Assembly: GCF_021728415.1 (NCBI RefSeq)
Contig: NZ_JAKKDV010000005.1
Coordinates: 215,854 to 279,853 of the forward strand
DNA from: Flaviramulus multivorans
GTDB lineage: Bacteria; Bacteroidota; Bacteroidia; Flavobacteriales; Flavobacteriaceae
Length of the DNA stretch: 64,000 bases
Direction: 5' to 3'
Shown here piece after piece: positions 46,347 to 56,236 of the stretch; position 1 is the first letter of the stretch; each line of letters begins with the position of its first letter. The notes beneath the pieces were generated by a model. The model was given only the letters and a program-made list of their open reading frames with translations. It had not been told where the DNA came from and did no database searches. A program made the translations under genes and the position numbers.

Positions 46347-46853
46347 ATGAAATTAATTGTAAAAATAGTGTGTGTCTTTATGTTTTCAATTACTATGCAT
46401 GCGCAAACTACCAGTTGTAATTGTTGTACCGAAAAGCATGCTGAGTTTGATTTTTGGATTGGAACATGGACTGTTACAAACCCTGATGGTACGTTAGCCG
46501 GAAATAATGTTATTGATAAAATTCAAGGCAACTGCATTTTACGTGAAAATTGGACCAGTGCGAAAGGTAATTTTACTGGAACCAGTAATAATTTTTATAA
46601 TTACGCTAAAAAGCAATGGGAACAAATTTGGGTGGATAACCAAGGGAGTAGCTTACATTTAAAAGGACATAGAGCTGGACACCAAATGATATTAAAAACT
46701 GATGTTGCTAAAAACAAGGAAGGAGAACCTTATTACCATCGTGTTACGTGGACTTTAAATGATGACGGATCTGTGCGTCAATACTGGGAAACCATTACCA
46801 ATGATAAAGATATTACTGTGGCTTTTGATGGTTTGTATAAAAAGACGGAGTAG
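46347..46853 (+). CDS. Secreted DUF1579-like protein
   Basis: 168 residues with a signal peptide (CVFMFSITMHAQ). The mature protein is a small beta domain starting CNCCTEKHAEFDFWIGTWTV and including GNCILRENWTS and KQWEQIWVDNQGS, resembling DUF1579-type lipocalin-like folds. Three Cys cluster at the mature N-terminus. Function unknown. Confidence 0.7.
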   Translation: MKLIVKIVCVFMFSITMHAQTTSCNCCTEKHAEFDFWIGTWTVTNPDGTLAGNNVIDKIQGNCILRENWTSAKGNFTGTSNNFYNYAKKQWEQIWVDNQGSSLHLKGHRAGHQMILKTDVAKNKEGEPYYHRVTWTLNDDGSVRQYWETITNDKDITVAFDGLYKKTE

Positions 46854-46863
46854 CTTTTTAGCA

Positions 46864-47565
46864 TTAATCTTGCAAAGCGAAAACCCGCTTTAGTAAATCC
46901 GTAGTTCTTGATGATACTTTGTTTCTGATTTCTTTTTCCTCAACGGCTATCATAGTATAAACACCCTTTAAAGCTTCACCCGTAACATAGTCGGTTAAAT
47001 CAGGGTTTACATTATTAGTAAATGGTATGGCATTGTATCGGTTTATTAAATTATTCCAAATTTCATCGGCGCCAACTTTACTAAATGAACTTTTTATAAC
47101 AGGATTAAATTTGGCGTAAAGAGCAGTTTCCGTTTTAGAAGTTAAATATTGTGTTGCAGCGTTATCATTCCCTAATAAAATGTTTTTAGCATCGGCAAAA
47201 GTTATACCTTTTACAGCATCCACAAAAATAGGTGTCGCTTCTTTCACAGCATCTTCTGCGGCTCTATTAAGTACCTTTAAGCCCTCATCGGCTAAACTAC
47301 TTAAACCAATATCACGCAATGCTTTGTCTACTTTTTGTAGCTCTTCAGGTAACAATATTTTTACCAGTTCATTTTTAAAAAAACCGTCAGTTTGGGTAAG
47401 TTTGGTTACTTGTTTGTCTATACCAAAATCTAAAGCTTGTCGTAATCCAGAAGCAATTTCTTCATTCCCTAAAGTACCTTGGGGCAATTGGTTTACAACC
47501 TGTTGTAACTCTGCACAGGCAGTGAAATTAAAAATAAGTAAAAAGGCTAAGGCTTTGCGTATCAT
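46864..47565 (-). CDS. DUF4197 family protein
   Basis: 233 residues with a lipoprotein-like signal (ALAFLLIFNFTAC). Motifs LRQALDFGIDKQVTKLTQTDGFFKN, KILLPEELQKVDKALRDIG and TFADAKNILLGNDNAATQYL are typical of DUF4197. Function unknown. A divergent MBL-fold gene starts 43 bp away, and minus-strand TATATTTG at 47598-47591 suits its promoter. Confidence 0.85.
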   Translation of the reverse strand: MIRKALAFLLIFNFTACAELQQVVNQLPQGTLGNEEIASGLRQALDFGIDKQVTKLTQTDGFFKNELVKILLPEELQKVDKALRDIGLSSLADEGLKVLNRAAEDAVKEATPIFVDAVKGITFADAKNILLGNDNAATQYLTSKTETALYAKFNPVIKSSFSKVGADEIWNNLINRYNAIPFTNNVNPDLTDYVTGEALKGVYTMIAVEEKEIRNKVSSRTTDLLKRVFALQD

Positions 47566-47608
47566 AATAAATTGGGTTTTATATCTTTAGCAAATATAGA
47601 TATAACTT

Positions 47609-48565
47609 ATGAAATCGTTTCAAACAGTATGCCTCATAATTACTTTAGGATTATTTAATTGCAAAAGCGATAAAACTGAAAGAGCTTATAATTCTGAACT
47701 AAACCCTAAGCAATATATCACAGTGCTTGGAATAGCGCAAGATGCTGGATATCCACAAATTAATTGTGAAAATGATTGTTGCAAATCTGCTCACGATAAT
47801 AGTGAAAGTAAAAAACTTGTGTCTTGCCTTGGTTTAATTGATTTAGAAAATCATAAAAAGTTTCTTTTTGATGCAACTCCGGATTTAACCGAGCAAGTTC
47901 AAATCCTTAAAACAAACCACCTAGATAACCAAAAAGTTATAGATGGTATTTTTTTAACACATGCGCACATGGGGCATTACACGGGTTTAATGTATCTGGG
48001 TTTTGAAGCTTTAGGAGGGAATAACATTCCGGTTTATGTAATGCCAAGAATGAAAAGTTATCTTGAAAATAATGGCCCGTGGAGTCAATTGGTAAAATAT
48101 AAAAATATTGATATTAAACCTTTGCAAAACGACTCTACAATAGTGCTTAACAATAGCTTAAAAATAACGCCACTTTTGGTTCCGCATAGAGATGAGTTTT
48201 CTGAAACGGTTGGATACCGTATTGAAGGTAAAAATAAATCGGCTTTGTTCATCCCTGATATTGATAAATGGCAAAAATGGGAACGAAATATTATTGAAGA
48301 AGTAAAAAAAGTTGATTATGCTGTTTTAGATGCTTCGTTTTTTAGAGATGGTGAAATTGATAGGGACATGAGTGAAATTCCGCATCCATTTACAACAGAA
48401 ACTACGAGTTTGTTTGAAAATGAATCCATGACAACAAAAAGTAAAATTCACTTTATACATTTCAATCATTCAAACCCAACGATAAAGGATTCTCATCATT
48501 TAAAAGATAGTATTCAAAACTTGGGCTTTAATTTTGCTAAAGAAGGAAGTCGGTTTCCTTTATGA
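47609..48565 (+). CDS. MBL-fold (PqqB-like) metallo-hydrolase lipoprotein
   Basis: 318 residues with a lipoprotein-type signal ending LGLFNC. The metallo-beta-lactamase fold shows the first metal motif as H118-A-H120-M-G122-H123, where the usual Asp is Gly. Other parts are VLGIAQDAGYPQINC, LLVPHRDEFSETVGYRI and FIHFNHSNP. The CENDCCKSAHDN segment near the N-terminus adds Cys residues. It resembles PqqB-like proteins but no pqq genes are present. Its end overlaps the purU stop by 6 bp (convergent). Confidence 0.8.
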   Translation: MKSFQTVCLIITLGLFNCKSDKTERAYNSELNPKQYITVLGIAQDAGYPQINCENDCCKSAHDNSESKKLVSCLGLIDLENHKKFLFDATPDLTEQVQILKTNHLDNQKVIDGIFLTHAHMGHYTGLMYLGFEALGGNNIPVYVMPRMKSYLENNGPWSQLVKYKNIDIKPLQNDSTIVLNNSLKITPLLVPHRDEFSETVGYRIEGKNKSALFIPDIDKWQKWERNIIEEVKKVDYAVLDASFFRDGEIDRDMSEIPHPFTTETTSLFENESMTTKSKIHFIHFNHSNPTIKDSHHLKDSIQNLGFNFAKEGSRFPL

Positions 48566-49414
48566 GAAAATAACGGTTTTATTGTTATAAACCATTACTT
48601 TTCGGTTCGTATGAAGTTTTACCGCATTCGCTAAAACAATTTTTTCTAAATCACGTCCTTTTGCAATTAAATCTTGAATGGAATGGGTGTGTGTTACACG
48701 TGCTACGTCTTGCTCAATAATTGGGCCCGCATCAAGCTCTTCGGTTACGTAATGACTGGTGGCTCCAATGATTTTCACACCACGTTTAAAAGCAGAATGG
48801 TAAGGTTTGGCACCTACAAACGCTGGTAAAAAAGAGTGGTGAATGTTAATAATTTTGTTAGGATACTTATTAATAATTTTCTCAGAAACAATTTGCATAT
48901 AACGTGCTAAAACTATAAAATTTATTTGATGTTTTTCTAAAAGGGCTAGTTGTTTATCTTCAGCTTCTTCTTTAGTGTCTTTAGTCACAGAAATATGATA
49001 AAACGGAATTTGAAAACTTTCAGCTATTGGTTTTAAATCGTTGTGGTTACTTACTATAAAAGGTATTTCTAAATTAAGTTCACCAGAATTGTAACGCCCT
49101 AATAAATCGTATAAACAATGGTCGTATTTCGAAACAAATAATGCCATTTTCGGTTTAGCCTCCGATGAATAAATACGCCATTTCATATTAAACCTATCGG
49201 CTAATACTTCCTTAAATTTTATTTTAAAATCATCAGTTGAAAACGATTCAGTAAAAAATTCACTTTCTAAACGCATAAAAAAGATATTTTGCTCCCTATC
49301 TACATGCTGATCGATGTAAACAATGTTGCCTTTGCGTTCAGCAATAAAATTAGTTACAGATGCAATAATGCCAGATTGGTCTTTACAATAGATTAAAAGC
49401 GTAATTTTATTCAT
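48560..49414 (-). CDS. purU: Formyltetrahydrofolate deformylase
   Basis: 284 residues: an N-terminal ACT domain (ITLLIYCKDQSGIIASVTNFI) and a C-terminal formyl-transferase-like hydrolase domain with IINIHHSFLPAFVGAKPYHSA and GATSHYVTEELDAGPIIEQD. It releases formate from 10-formyl-THF and balances one-carbon pools. The catalytic Asn/His/Asp set corresponds to the NIHHSFLP and DAGPI segments. Confidence 0.93.
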   Translation of the reverse strand: MNKITLLIYCKDQSGIIASVTNFIAERKGNIVYIDQHVDREQNIFFMRLESEFFTESFSTDDFKIKFKEVLADRFNMKWRIYSSEAKPKMALFVSKYDHCLYDLLGRYNSGELNLEIPFIVSNHNDLKPIAESFQIPFYHISVTKDTKEEAEDKQLALLEKHQINFIVLARYMQIVSEKIINKYPNKIINIHHSFLPAFVGAKPYHSAFKRGVKIIGATSHYVTEELDAGPIIEQDVARVTHTHSIQDLIAKGRDLEKIVLANAVKLHTNRKVMVYNNKTVIFS

Positions 49415-49559
49415 TCTATAGATATATAAACGGGCTAAAATTAGTTTAAAAATTAAACAACCCTAAAAATGAATTATAATTTTAGATATTTTCATGTAAA
49501 ACGTTTATTTTTTTGAATATTTCGTAAATTGCAGCACTAAAATTCAATATTCTTTAAGA

Positions 49560-52500
49560 ATGAAACAACAAGCTCCTTATAAGCCTAAACATAAAGTTCG
49601 TATAGTTACGGCAGCATCTCTTTTTGATGGACATGATGCTTCCATTAATATAATGCGTAGAATTATTCAAGCCACAGGTGTTGAGGTGATTCATTTAGGT
49701 CATGATAGGAGTGTTGAAGAGGTTGTTAATACAGCTATTCAAGAAGATGTTAATGCTATCTGTTTAACCTCATATCAGGGTGGACATAATGAGTATTTTA
49801 AATACATGTACGACCTTTTAAAAGAACGAGGAGCAGAACATATTAAAATTTTTGGTGGCGGTGGCGGTGTTATTTTGCCTTCTGAAATTAAAGATTTAAT
49901 GGATTATGGTATTTCACGAATTTATTCGCCAGACGATGGTCGTGAAATGGGGTTGCAAGGTATGATTAATGATTTGGTTGAAAAATCAGATTTTGCTATT
50001 GGAGATGAACTAAATATTGAAGTTGAAAGTCTTAGAAGTAAAAACCCCAAAGATATTGCACGCGTTATTTCATCAGCGGAAAACTTCCCAGAAGTAGCAA
50101 AAGAAACCTTAAACAGAATTCATACAAAAAACAAAAATTCTAAAACTCCAGTATTAGGTATTACAGGAACTGGTGGTGCAGGAAAATCGAGTTTAGTTGA
50201 TGAGTTGGTCAGACGATTTTTAATCGATTTTCCGAAAAAAACAGTGGGTATTGTTTCGGTTGATCCTTCCAAACGAAAAACGGGTGGAGCTTTGTTGGGT
50301 GATAGAATTCGTATGAATGCCATTAATAATCCAAGGGTTTATATGCGAAGTTTGGCAACACGTCAATCTAATTTAGCCTTGTCAAAATATGTAAATGAAG
50401 CAGTTGAAGTATTGAAAGCTGCTGAATATGACTTGATTATTTTGGAAACTTCCGGAATTGGTCAGTCAGATACTGAAATTATAGAACACTCTGATGTTTC
50501 TTTATATGTAATGACTCCTGAATTTGGCGCTGCTACGCAGTTAGAAAAAATCGATATGCTCGATTTTGCCGATTTGGTTGCCATAAATAAATTTGATAAA
50601 AGAGGGTCTTTAGATGCTTTACGCGATGTGAAAAAGCAATACATGCGTAATAATAATCTTTGGGATATACCACAAGAAGAGTTGCCAGTTTTTGGAACTA
50701 TTGCATCACAATTTAATGACCCAGGAATGAACACGCTTTATAAAGCAGTGATGGATAAACTGGTTGAAAAGGCAAATACAGATTTAAAATCTACGTTTCA
50801 TATTTCGGATGAAATGAGTGAAAAGATTTTTGTAATTCCACCGAGTAGAACCCGTTATTTATCTGAAATTGCTGAGAATAATAGAGCTTACGATAAAACT
50901 GCCAATGAGCAAGTAGAAGTAGCTCAAAGACTTTACGGAATATATAAAACTATAGAGTCGGTGGTTTACAAAACTCCGGGATTAGACAAATCAGGAATTG
51001 ATACGGAGTCTATTAGTTCAAATACAGTTGAGAACAAAGATTTTGTGAAGATGCTTGTAGGAGAATTTGATAGAGTAAAACTAAATCTAGATCCTTACAA
51101 CTGGGAAGTTATTATAGGTTGGCAAGACAAAGTAAATAAGTACAAAAACCCAATATACGCCTTTAAAGTTCGTGGTAAAGAGATAAAAATAGAAACTCAT
51201 ACGGAGTCCCTTTCACATACTCAAATACCTAAAGTGGCATTGCCAAAGTACCAAGCTTGGGGAGATATTTTAAAATGGTGTTTGCAAGAAAATGTTCCTG
51301 GAGCGTTTCCTTTTGCTTCAGGATTATATCCTTTTAAAAGAACAGGAGAAGATCCCGCGCGAATGTTTGCTGGAGAAGGTGGACCAGAGCGCACTAACAG
51401 ACGTTTTCACTATGTAAGTCTTGGATTGCCTGCGAAACGATTATCAACAGCATTTGATAGTGTAACACTTTATGGTAACGACCCAGACCACCGACCCGAT
51501 ATCTACGGAAAAATTGGTAATGCAGGGGTTTCTATTTGCTGTTTGGATGATGCTAAAAAACTGTATTCTGGCTTTAATCTTGCCGATGCCATGACCTCTG
51601 TGAGTATGACCATTAATGGGCCTGCGCCCATGTTGTTGGGCTTTTTTATGAATGCTGCCATTGACCAACAGTGTGAGATTTACATCAAAGAAAATGGGTT
51701 AGAAAAAGAGGTAGAAAATAAAATATCAAAGCTTTACAAGGGTAAAGAACGCCCAAAATATTATGGTAAATTACCAGAAGGTAATAACGGTTTGGGTTTA
51801 ATGCTTTTAGGTGTTACGGGTGACCAAGTATTACCCAAAGATATTTATGAAACTATTAAAACTAAAACGATAGCCCAAGTAAGAGGAACGGTTCAGGCCG
51901 ATATTCTGAAGGAAGATCAGGCACAAAATACCTGTATATTTTCAACAGAATTCGCTCTGAGATTAATGGGCGATGTACAAGAGTATTTTATAGAAAATAA
52001 TGTGCGCAATTTCTATTCGGTATCCATATCGGGTTATCATATAGCCGAAGCTGGAGCAAACCCAATTTCGCAATTGGCATTTACTTTATCTAACGGATTT
52101 ACATACGTGGAATATTATTTATCCAGAGGTATGGATATTAATAAATTTGGTCCAAACCTTTCATTTTTCTTTTCCAATGGAATCGACCCAGAATATGCCG
52201 TTATTGGTAGAGTAGCACGTAAAATTTGGGCAAAAGCGTTGAAGCTTAAATATGGTGCCAACGAAAGAGCTCAAATGCTTAAATATCATATTCAAACCTC
52301 AGGGCGTAGTTTGCATGCTCAAGAAATTGACTTTAATGATATAAGAACCACACTTCAAGCGTTGTATGCTATTTATGATAATTGCAACTCGCTACATACC
52401 AACGCCTATGACGAGGCCATAACAACGCCCACTGAAGAGTCGGTTCGTCGAGCTATGGCAATTCAGTTAATTATTAATAAAGAATTAGGCTTAGCAAAAA

Positions 52501-52976
52501 ATGAAAACCCCATTCAAGGGTCTTTCATCATAGAAGAATTAACAGATTTGGTTGAGGAAGCTGTACTTTTAGAATTTGACAGAATTACCGAACGTGGTGG
52601 TGTTTTAGGAGCCATGGAAACCATGTATCAGCGTAGCAAAATACAAGAAGAAAGTTTGTATTACGAAACTTTAAAGCATAATGGAGAATTCCCAATTATA
52701 GGTGTAAACACTTTTTTAAGCAGTAAAGGGTCTCCAACTATTTTACCTGCTGAAGTTATTCGTGCGACTGAGGAAGAGAAGCAACTTCAAATAAAAACAT
52801 TACAAAACCTTCACAAGGCAAATGATACAAATACTTTATTAAAACAACTTCAGCAAAAAGCTATTAACAACGAGAATATTTTTGAGACGTTAATGGAAGT
52901 GTGTAAAGTCTGCTCACTAGGACAAATTACCAATGCTTTATTTGAAGTAGGAGGACAGTATCGCAGAAATATGTAA
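49560..52976 (+). CDS. icmF: Fused isobutyryl-CoA mutase-type enzyme (IcmF)
   Basis: 1138 residues in the IcmF order. The B12-binding domain (residues ~10-150) has D23-G-H25 as the cobalt-binding motif. The G3E GTPase chaperone (~195-420) has Walker [10 protein letters not shown] and VSVDPSKR. The mutase barrel (~560-1130) has [25 protein letters not shown]. Phe592 in PFKR and Gln789 in QAQNT occupy the places that distinguish isobutyryl-CoA mutases from methylmalonyl-CoA mutases (Tyr/Arg), by my recollection. It likely interconverts isobutyryl-CoA and butyryl-CoA or a similar pair, with self-loading of adenosylcobalamin. Confidence 0.9.
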   Translation: MKQQAPYKPKHKVRIVTAASLFDGHDASINIMRRIIQATGVEVIHLGHDRSVEEVVNTAIQEDVNAICLTSYQGGHNEYFKYMYDLLKERGAEHIKIFGGGGGVILPSEIKDLMDYGISRIYSPDDGREMGLQGMINDLVEKSDFAIGDELNIEVESLRSKNPKDIARVISSAENFPEVAKETLNRIHTKNKNSKTPVLGITGTGGAGKSSLVDELVRRFLIDFPKKTVGIVSVDPSKRKTGGALLGDRIRMNAINNPRVYMRSLATRQSNLALSKYVNEAVEVLKAAEYDLIILETSGIGQSDTEIIEHSDVSLYVMTPEFGAATQLEKIDMLDFADLVAINKFDKRGSLDALRDVKKQYMRNNNLWDIPQEELPVFGTIASQFNDPGMNTLYKAVMDKLVEKANTDLKSTFHISDEMSEKIFVIPPSRTRYLSEIAENNRAYDKTANEQVEVAQRLYGIYKTIESVVYKTPGLDKSGIDTESISSNTVENKDFVKMLVGEFDRVKLNLDPYNWEVIIGWQDKVNKYKNPIYAFKVRGKEIKIETHTESLSHTQIPKVALPKYQAWGDILKWCLQENVPGAFPFASGLYPFKRTGEDPARMFAGEGGPERTNRRFHYVSLGLPAKRLSTAFDSVTLYGNDPDHRPDIYGKIGNAGVSICCLDDAKKLYSGFNLADAMTSVSMTINGPAPMLLGFFMNAAIDQQCEIYIKENGLEKEVENKISKLYKGKERPKYYGKLPEGNNGLGLMLLGVTGDQVLPKDIYETIKTKTIAQVRGTVQADILKEDQAQNTCIFSTEFALRLMGDVQEYFIENNVRNFYSVSISGYHIAEAGANPISQLAFTLSNGFTYVEYYLSRGMDINKFGPNLSFFFSNGIDPEYAVIGRVARKIWAKALKLKYGANERAQMLKYHIQTSGRSLHAQEIDFNDIRTTLQALYAIYDNCNSLHTNAYDEAITTPTEESVRRAMAIQLIINKELGLAKNENPIQGSFIIEELTDLVEEAVLLEFDRITERGGVLGAMETMYQRSKIQEESLYYETLKHNGEFPIIGVNTFLSSKGSPTILPAEVIRATEEEKQLQIKTLQNLHKANDTNTLLKQLQQKAINNENIFETLMEVCKVCSLGQITNALFEVGGQYRRNM

Positions 52977-52980
52977 TTTC

Positions 52981-53676
52981 TTAAACTTCAGCCTTCACAC
53001 CTATTTGATTTATAAGCGACAAGGATGTATCAGTCTCTCTTAAAATTAGTTCTAATTTTGAGACTTTTTGAATGACCAAAATTGCAAACCCGATGGAAAC
53101 GACATCTACTAGGTCTGAAAAAATATAAACATTATTTGCACTGATAAATTCATCGATTGTGGTTGCTCGATTCATTTGCTTAGAAGCAAAATTGGCGATG
53201 AATCCATTAATTAGATATATAACCCACCATACTACAATAAATTCGGTATTTTTGTTAAAAACTAGAGTCGAATTATATTCTTTGATTACTTTTTGAGTTT
53301 TTAAATAAATTTCTTTCATTGTTTTAATTGGTCGAACCCAATTTATAAAAGGAATAAAATAACCCCATACGGAACCATTTTCGGTATACTCCATATTTAC
53401 ATCTAATCTAATTAAATTACCGTAAGCTCTTCTAAACCATTGTATAAATAATACAATAGTTATTATAAAGCTTGAAAAATATGTTAAACTAATCACTATA
53501 GATAAATAATCAAGGTTTTCTATATATTCGTCGGTATATTCGCCAAATTCGTATCCTTCTAAAACCATGTTTTGGTAATAGTTAAATCCTACTGATAAAA
53601 GATCAAAAAACGCCAAAATACCAAGTAATACCAAAACATATTTACTTCTTTGTGAATTATCCCTTATTAAATCCAT
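52981..53676 (-). CDS. DUF4328 family membrane protein
   Basis: 231 residues with about six membrane segments (VLVLLGILAFFDLLSVGFNYY, SIVISLTYFSSFIITIVLFIQWF, VVWWVIYLINGFIANFA, VDVVSIGFAILVIQKV). RRAYGNLIRLD after the second segment and WGYFIPFINWVRPIKTMKEIY match DUF4328. Function unknown. It ends 5 bp from the convergent icmF gene. Confidence 0.8.
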   Translation of the reverse strand: MDLIRDNSQRSKYVLVLLGILAFFDLLSVGFNYYQNMVLEGYEFGEYTDEYIENLDYLSIVISLTYFSSFIITIVLFIQWFRRAYGNLIRLDVNMEYTENGSVWGYFIPFINWVRPIKTMKEIYLKTQKVIKEYNSTLVFNKNTEFIVVWWVIYLINGFIANFASKQMNRATTIDEFISANNVYIFSDLVDVVSIGFAILVIQKVSKLELILRETDTSLSLINQIGVKAEV

Positions 53677-53764
53677 AAACTAATTTGTATTAAATAAAAT
53701 TATATACAATAATAGCATTTTTGGTTATAAAAAGATGATGATAAAAGAATAAAAAGAAATAAGA

Positions 53765-54163
53765 TTACAAGGTCAACATCCAAGAACTTTGAAGTTTTTT
53801 AAACTTCTTAAGTTCACTTCTAAGAATTGGTAGAAAATCTTTACCGTTGCTGTTTGATCGCTCTAATCTATAGGAGTTTTTGTATAACTTATTAGTAAGC
53901 CGTTTTAGAGAAGCAATATGTTTATACTTGTTTTCGGAATAGCGCTCTAATTCGGCATTCACAATTTCAGGAGCTAATGAAACAGATTGTTGAACAATAT
54001 CACCTGAGAAGTAAATGTCGTTATCTTCAGTTCCATCTGGTCGCAAGTTTGATAAGTCATGATTTAAGTACATCGAAATGTTTTGCGATAGAGCAAATAT
54101 CTCTAGAGCTTTTTGATAAATCGGTAATTCCGATAGATTTAATGGGGTATTTGATGACATCAT
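53765..54163 (-). CDS. Hypothetical four-helix-bundle-like protein
   Basis: 132 residues, mostly helical. The pattern LPIYQKALEIFALSQNIS, then SGDIVQQSVSLAPEIVNAE, then KYKHIASLKRLTNKLYKNSYRL recalls the four-helix bundle proteins related to 23S rRNA intervening-sequence ORFs, but the match is loose. No signal or membrane segment. Divergent from the Lrp-type gene. Function unknown. Confidence 0.6.
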   Translation of the reverse strand: MMSSNTPLNLSELPIYQKALEIFALSQNISMYLNHDLSNLRPDGTEDNDIYFSGDIVQQSVSLAPEIVNAELERYSENKYKHIASLKRLTNKLYKNSYRLERSNSNGKDFLPILRSELKKFKKLQSSWMLTL

Positions 54164-54283
54164 GATTATTTTTCAGCAATTTTACCAAAATTAATCACAA
54201 CGAACGACATTAGACTTTCGATTTTAAAGTAAAATTGTATATTTGATTTAATTTTTAATTATTTAATATCATTTTTGTTTAAA

Positions 54284-54724
54284 ATGAAGATAGATTCGAT
54301 TAACAGCAAGATTTTGAAGTGTTTACAACAAAATGCAAGGTTATCTAACGCTGAAATAGGAAGACAGGTTGGCATAAGTTCGCCAGCAGTTTCAGAGCGC
54401 ATTAAAAAGATGGAAGACTGGGGTATTATTGAAGGTTATAAAACCATTGTCTCTCCTTTTGAAATTGGCTATCAACTCAAAGCCATAATTACTTTAAGGG
54501 CATTTATGGGAAAACTAAAGCCTTTTTTGGATAAAGTTAAAACCTACGATGAAGTAATCAATTGTTATAGAATTACGGGTGATGAAAATATAGTCATGGA
54601 AGTGGTTTTAAAGAATCAAAAACATCTGGAGACTTTTATTGACCAGCTGATAAGTTATGGCGAAACCAAAACCCAAATTGTGTTATCTCGTGTTGTTAAA
54701 CAAAAAGAAGTCATTCCAATTTAA
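54284..54724 (+). CDS. Lrp/AsnC-family transcriptional regulator
   Basis: 146 residues from the ATG at 54284; an in-frame TTG nine bases upstream is less likely. An N-terminal helix-turn-helix (NSKILKCLQQNARLSNAEIGRQVGISSPAVSERIKKME) is followed by the RAM ligand domain (VINCYRITGDENIVMEVV). Lrp proteins sense amino acids and form octamers. Target genes are not evident; the divergent helical protein is a candidate. Confidence 0.92.
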   Translation: MKIDSINSKILKCLQQNARLSNAEIGRQVGISSPAVSERIKKMEDWGIIEGYKTIVSPFEIGYQLKAIITLRAFMGKLKPFLDKVKTYDEVINCYRITGDENIVMEVVLKNQKHLETFIDQLISYGETKTQIVLSRVVKQKEVIPI

Positions 54725-54733
54725 TAAAATCAG

Positions 54734-54762
54734 TCCTAAAAACAAATCATTCATTTTTAGGA
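54734..54762. terminator. Bidirectional terminator between lrp-type and MFS genes
   Basis: TCCTAAAAA (54734-54742) pairs with TTTTTAGGA (54754-54762). The right arm covers the MFS stop codon. Confidence 0.65.
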
Positions 54763-55968
54763 TCTAACTTTTGTAGCTTTTAATTTCTCTTTCAAAATAA
54801 ATAATATTATAGCGCAAATTGCCGCAATACCCGTAATTATATACCAAGTATTGTCGAATCCTAAAAAGGCTGTCATTTGTAATCCTGCATTATGCCCAAA
54901 AATATGGGCTATAGAGAACGACATAGAATATAACGCCATATACTCACCTTGATTTCCTTTTTTAGCTCTATCAACTGCAAAGGCGTTAGAAAATGGAAAT
55001 GCTATCATTTCACCTAGTGTCATTAATAACATTCCTATTATTAAAACCCCAGACCAACTGGTTAGGTTTAGAATAAGCAGACTTAAACCTGTTAGAACTG
55101 CACCAAAAAACATGAGTCCAAGTTTAGTGTATTTAGTGTTTTCTAACCACTTTATCAAAGGCATTTCAAACACAAAAATAAGAAACCCGTTAAGCCCTAG
55201 AATTAGACCAATTTGTAACTCACTCAACGTATGAACATCTTTATAATAAATAGTTATGGTGGAGAAGTACTGCAAGAAGACAATACCGAACAGCATCATA
55301 GCTATTAAAAAGGTTAAAAAAGCACGATCACTGTACGCCGAATCAGGATTTTCATTTTTAATATCATCCAACACCTTAGCCTTTTTAGGATGTAAAACCT
55401 GAATCATCACCAACGTTGCTAAAATACACGTAATACCATCTACCCAAAACAAACCGCTGTAACTTAGCCCCGTTATAATAAGGCCACCAATAGCAGGTCC
55501 TGCCGAAAACCCTAAGTTAATAGCAAGACGAATTAAAGTTAGCGAGCGTATTTTATTCTCAGGTTTGCTGTAGGCATTTAGTGCTACAAACATGGCAGGT
55601 CTAAAAGTATCTGCAACCAACATAACTATAAATATCCCTATACAAATAGAAGCGAATGTATTTAAATACTGTAAGCAGATAAATAGAATACCAGTAGATA
55701 GCAAACTTCTAACCATAACTTTATAATATCCCAAAGTATCGGTAAGTTTACCACCCAACCAAGAACCCGCTACCGAACCCAAACCAAAGGCACTCATAAC
55801 CCAACCCACATCGCTAACAGAAAAGTTTAAATCTTCTTTAAGATATAGTGACAGAAAAGGAATAACCATGGTGCCAGCTCTATTTATTAAAGTAATTAAA
55901 GCGAGCCACCAAATTTCTTTCGATAAGCCTTTAAAGGTATTTAAGTAATTGCTAAATAGTGTTTTCAT
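54757..55968 (-). CDS. MFS transporter (drug:H+ antiporter-like)
   Basis: 403 residues with about 12 membrane segments in two halves. Motif A-like GGKLTDTLGYYKVMVR lies between segments 2 and 3, and RLAINLGFSAGPAIGGLI between 4 and 5 is typical of DHA1-type drug exporters and their relatives. Substrate is not known. Expression is probably controlled by the upstream leader peptide and terminator, because no other minus-strand gene lies between the leader promoter and this start. Confidence 0.88.
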   Translation of the reverse strand: MKTLFSNYLNTFKGLSKEIWWLALITLINRAGTMVIPFLSLYLKEDLNFSVSDVGWVMSAFGLGSVAGSWLGGKLTDTLGYYKVMVRSLLSTGILFICLQYLNTFASICIGIFIVMLVADTFRPAMFVALNAYSKPENKIRSLTLIRLAINLGFSAGPAIGGLIITGLSYSGLFWVDGITCILATLVMIQVLHPKKAKVLDDIKNENPDSAYSDRAFLTFLIAMMLFGIVFLQYFSTITIYYKDVHTLSELQIGLILGLNGFLIFVFEMPLIKWLENTKYTKLGLMFFGAVLTGLSLLILNLTSWSGVLIIGMLLMTLGEMIAFPFSNAFAVDRAKKGNQGEYMALYSMSFSIAHIFGHNAGLQMTAFLGFDNTWYIITGIAAICAIILFILKEKLKATKVRS

Positions 55969-56020
55969 TATCTCCCAAATCCGACCAAAGGAAGGATATT
56001 TAAATTATTAATTTTTAAAC

Positions 56021-56046
56021 AAAAAAAATCCGACTGAGAAGTCGGA
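56021..56046 (-). terminator. Intrinsic terminator (attenuator) upstream of the MFS gene
   Basis: On the minus strand AGTCGGA/TCCGACT arms (plus 56040-56046 and 56029-56035) form a 7-bp GC-rich stem with a 4-base loop, followed by eight U (plus A run 56021-56028). It lies after a leader ORF and 53 nt before the MFS start codon, in the position of an attenuator. Confidence 0.85.
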
Positions 56047-56076
56047 CTTTTTAATATTGTAATATGCAATAAATAA

Positions 56077-56160
56077 TCACCACAAAATACAACAAGTCCA
56101 ACATCTTCTAATTAAAGAAGTGGTTGATTGCTTTTTACAAATGGTGACGATAATACGCAT
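56077..56160 (-). CDS. Leader peptide of the MFS exporter attenuator (27 aa)
   Basis: 27 codons plus TGA. The peptide begins MRIIVTICKKQ and ends RRCWTCCILW. The ATG follows AAAAAAGAAATAAAC, a strong initiation context in Bacteroidota, and a TAGATTTG -7 box lies 23 bases upstream. RNA within the ORF pairs with downstream RNA. Region 1 is AACCACUUCU (plus 56125-56116), region 2 AGAAGAUGUU and GUUGGACUU (56109-56094), and region 3 AAGUCCGAC (56049-56041, 8 Watson-Crick pairs and one G-U with region 2). Region 3 is also the 5' arm of the terminator. Stalling in codons ~5-14 would free region 2 and allow read-through. Confidence 0.72.
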   Translation of the reverse strand: MRIIVTICKKQSTTSLIRRCWTCCILW

Positions 56161-56182
56161 GTTTATTTCTTTTTTGATACTT

Positions 56183-56190
56183 CAAATCTA
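56183..56190 (-). promoter_or_regulatory. Promoter -7 box of the leader-MFS transcript
   Basis: Minus-strand TAGATTTG matches TAnnTTTG. No good -33 TTG is seen at the expected distance. Confidence 0.55.
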
Positions 56191-56210
56191 TATAAAATAA
56201 TTGTAAGTTG

Positions 56211-56218
56211 TATTTTTG
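56211..56218 (+). promoter_or_regulatory. Promoter -7 box of the DUF1684 gene
   Basis: TATTTTTG on the plus strand lies 18 bases before the ATG at 56237. It overlaps the likely -33 region of the divergent leader promoter. Confidence 0.5.
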
Positions 56219-56236
56219 GATTGAAATTTTTTTAAA

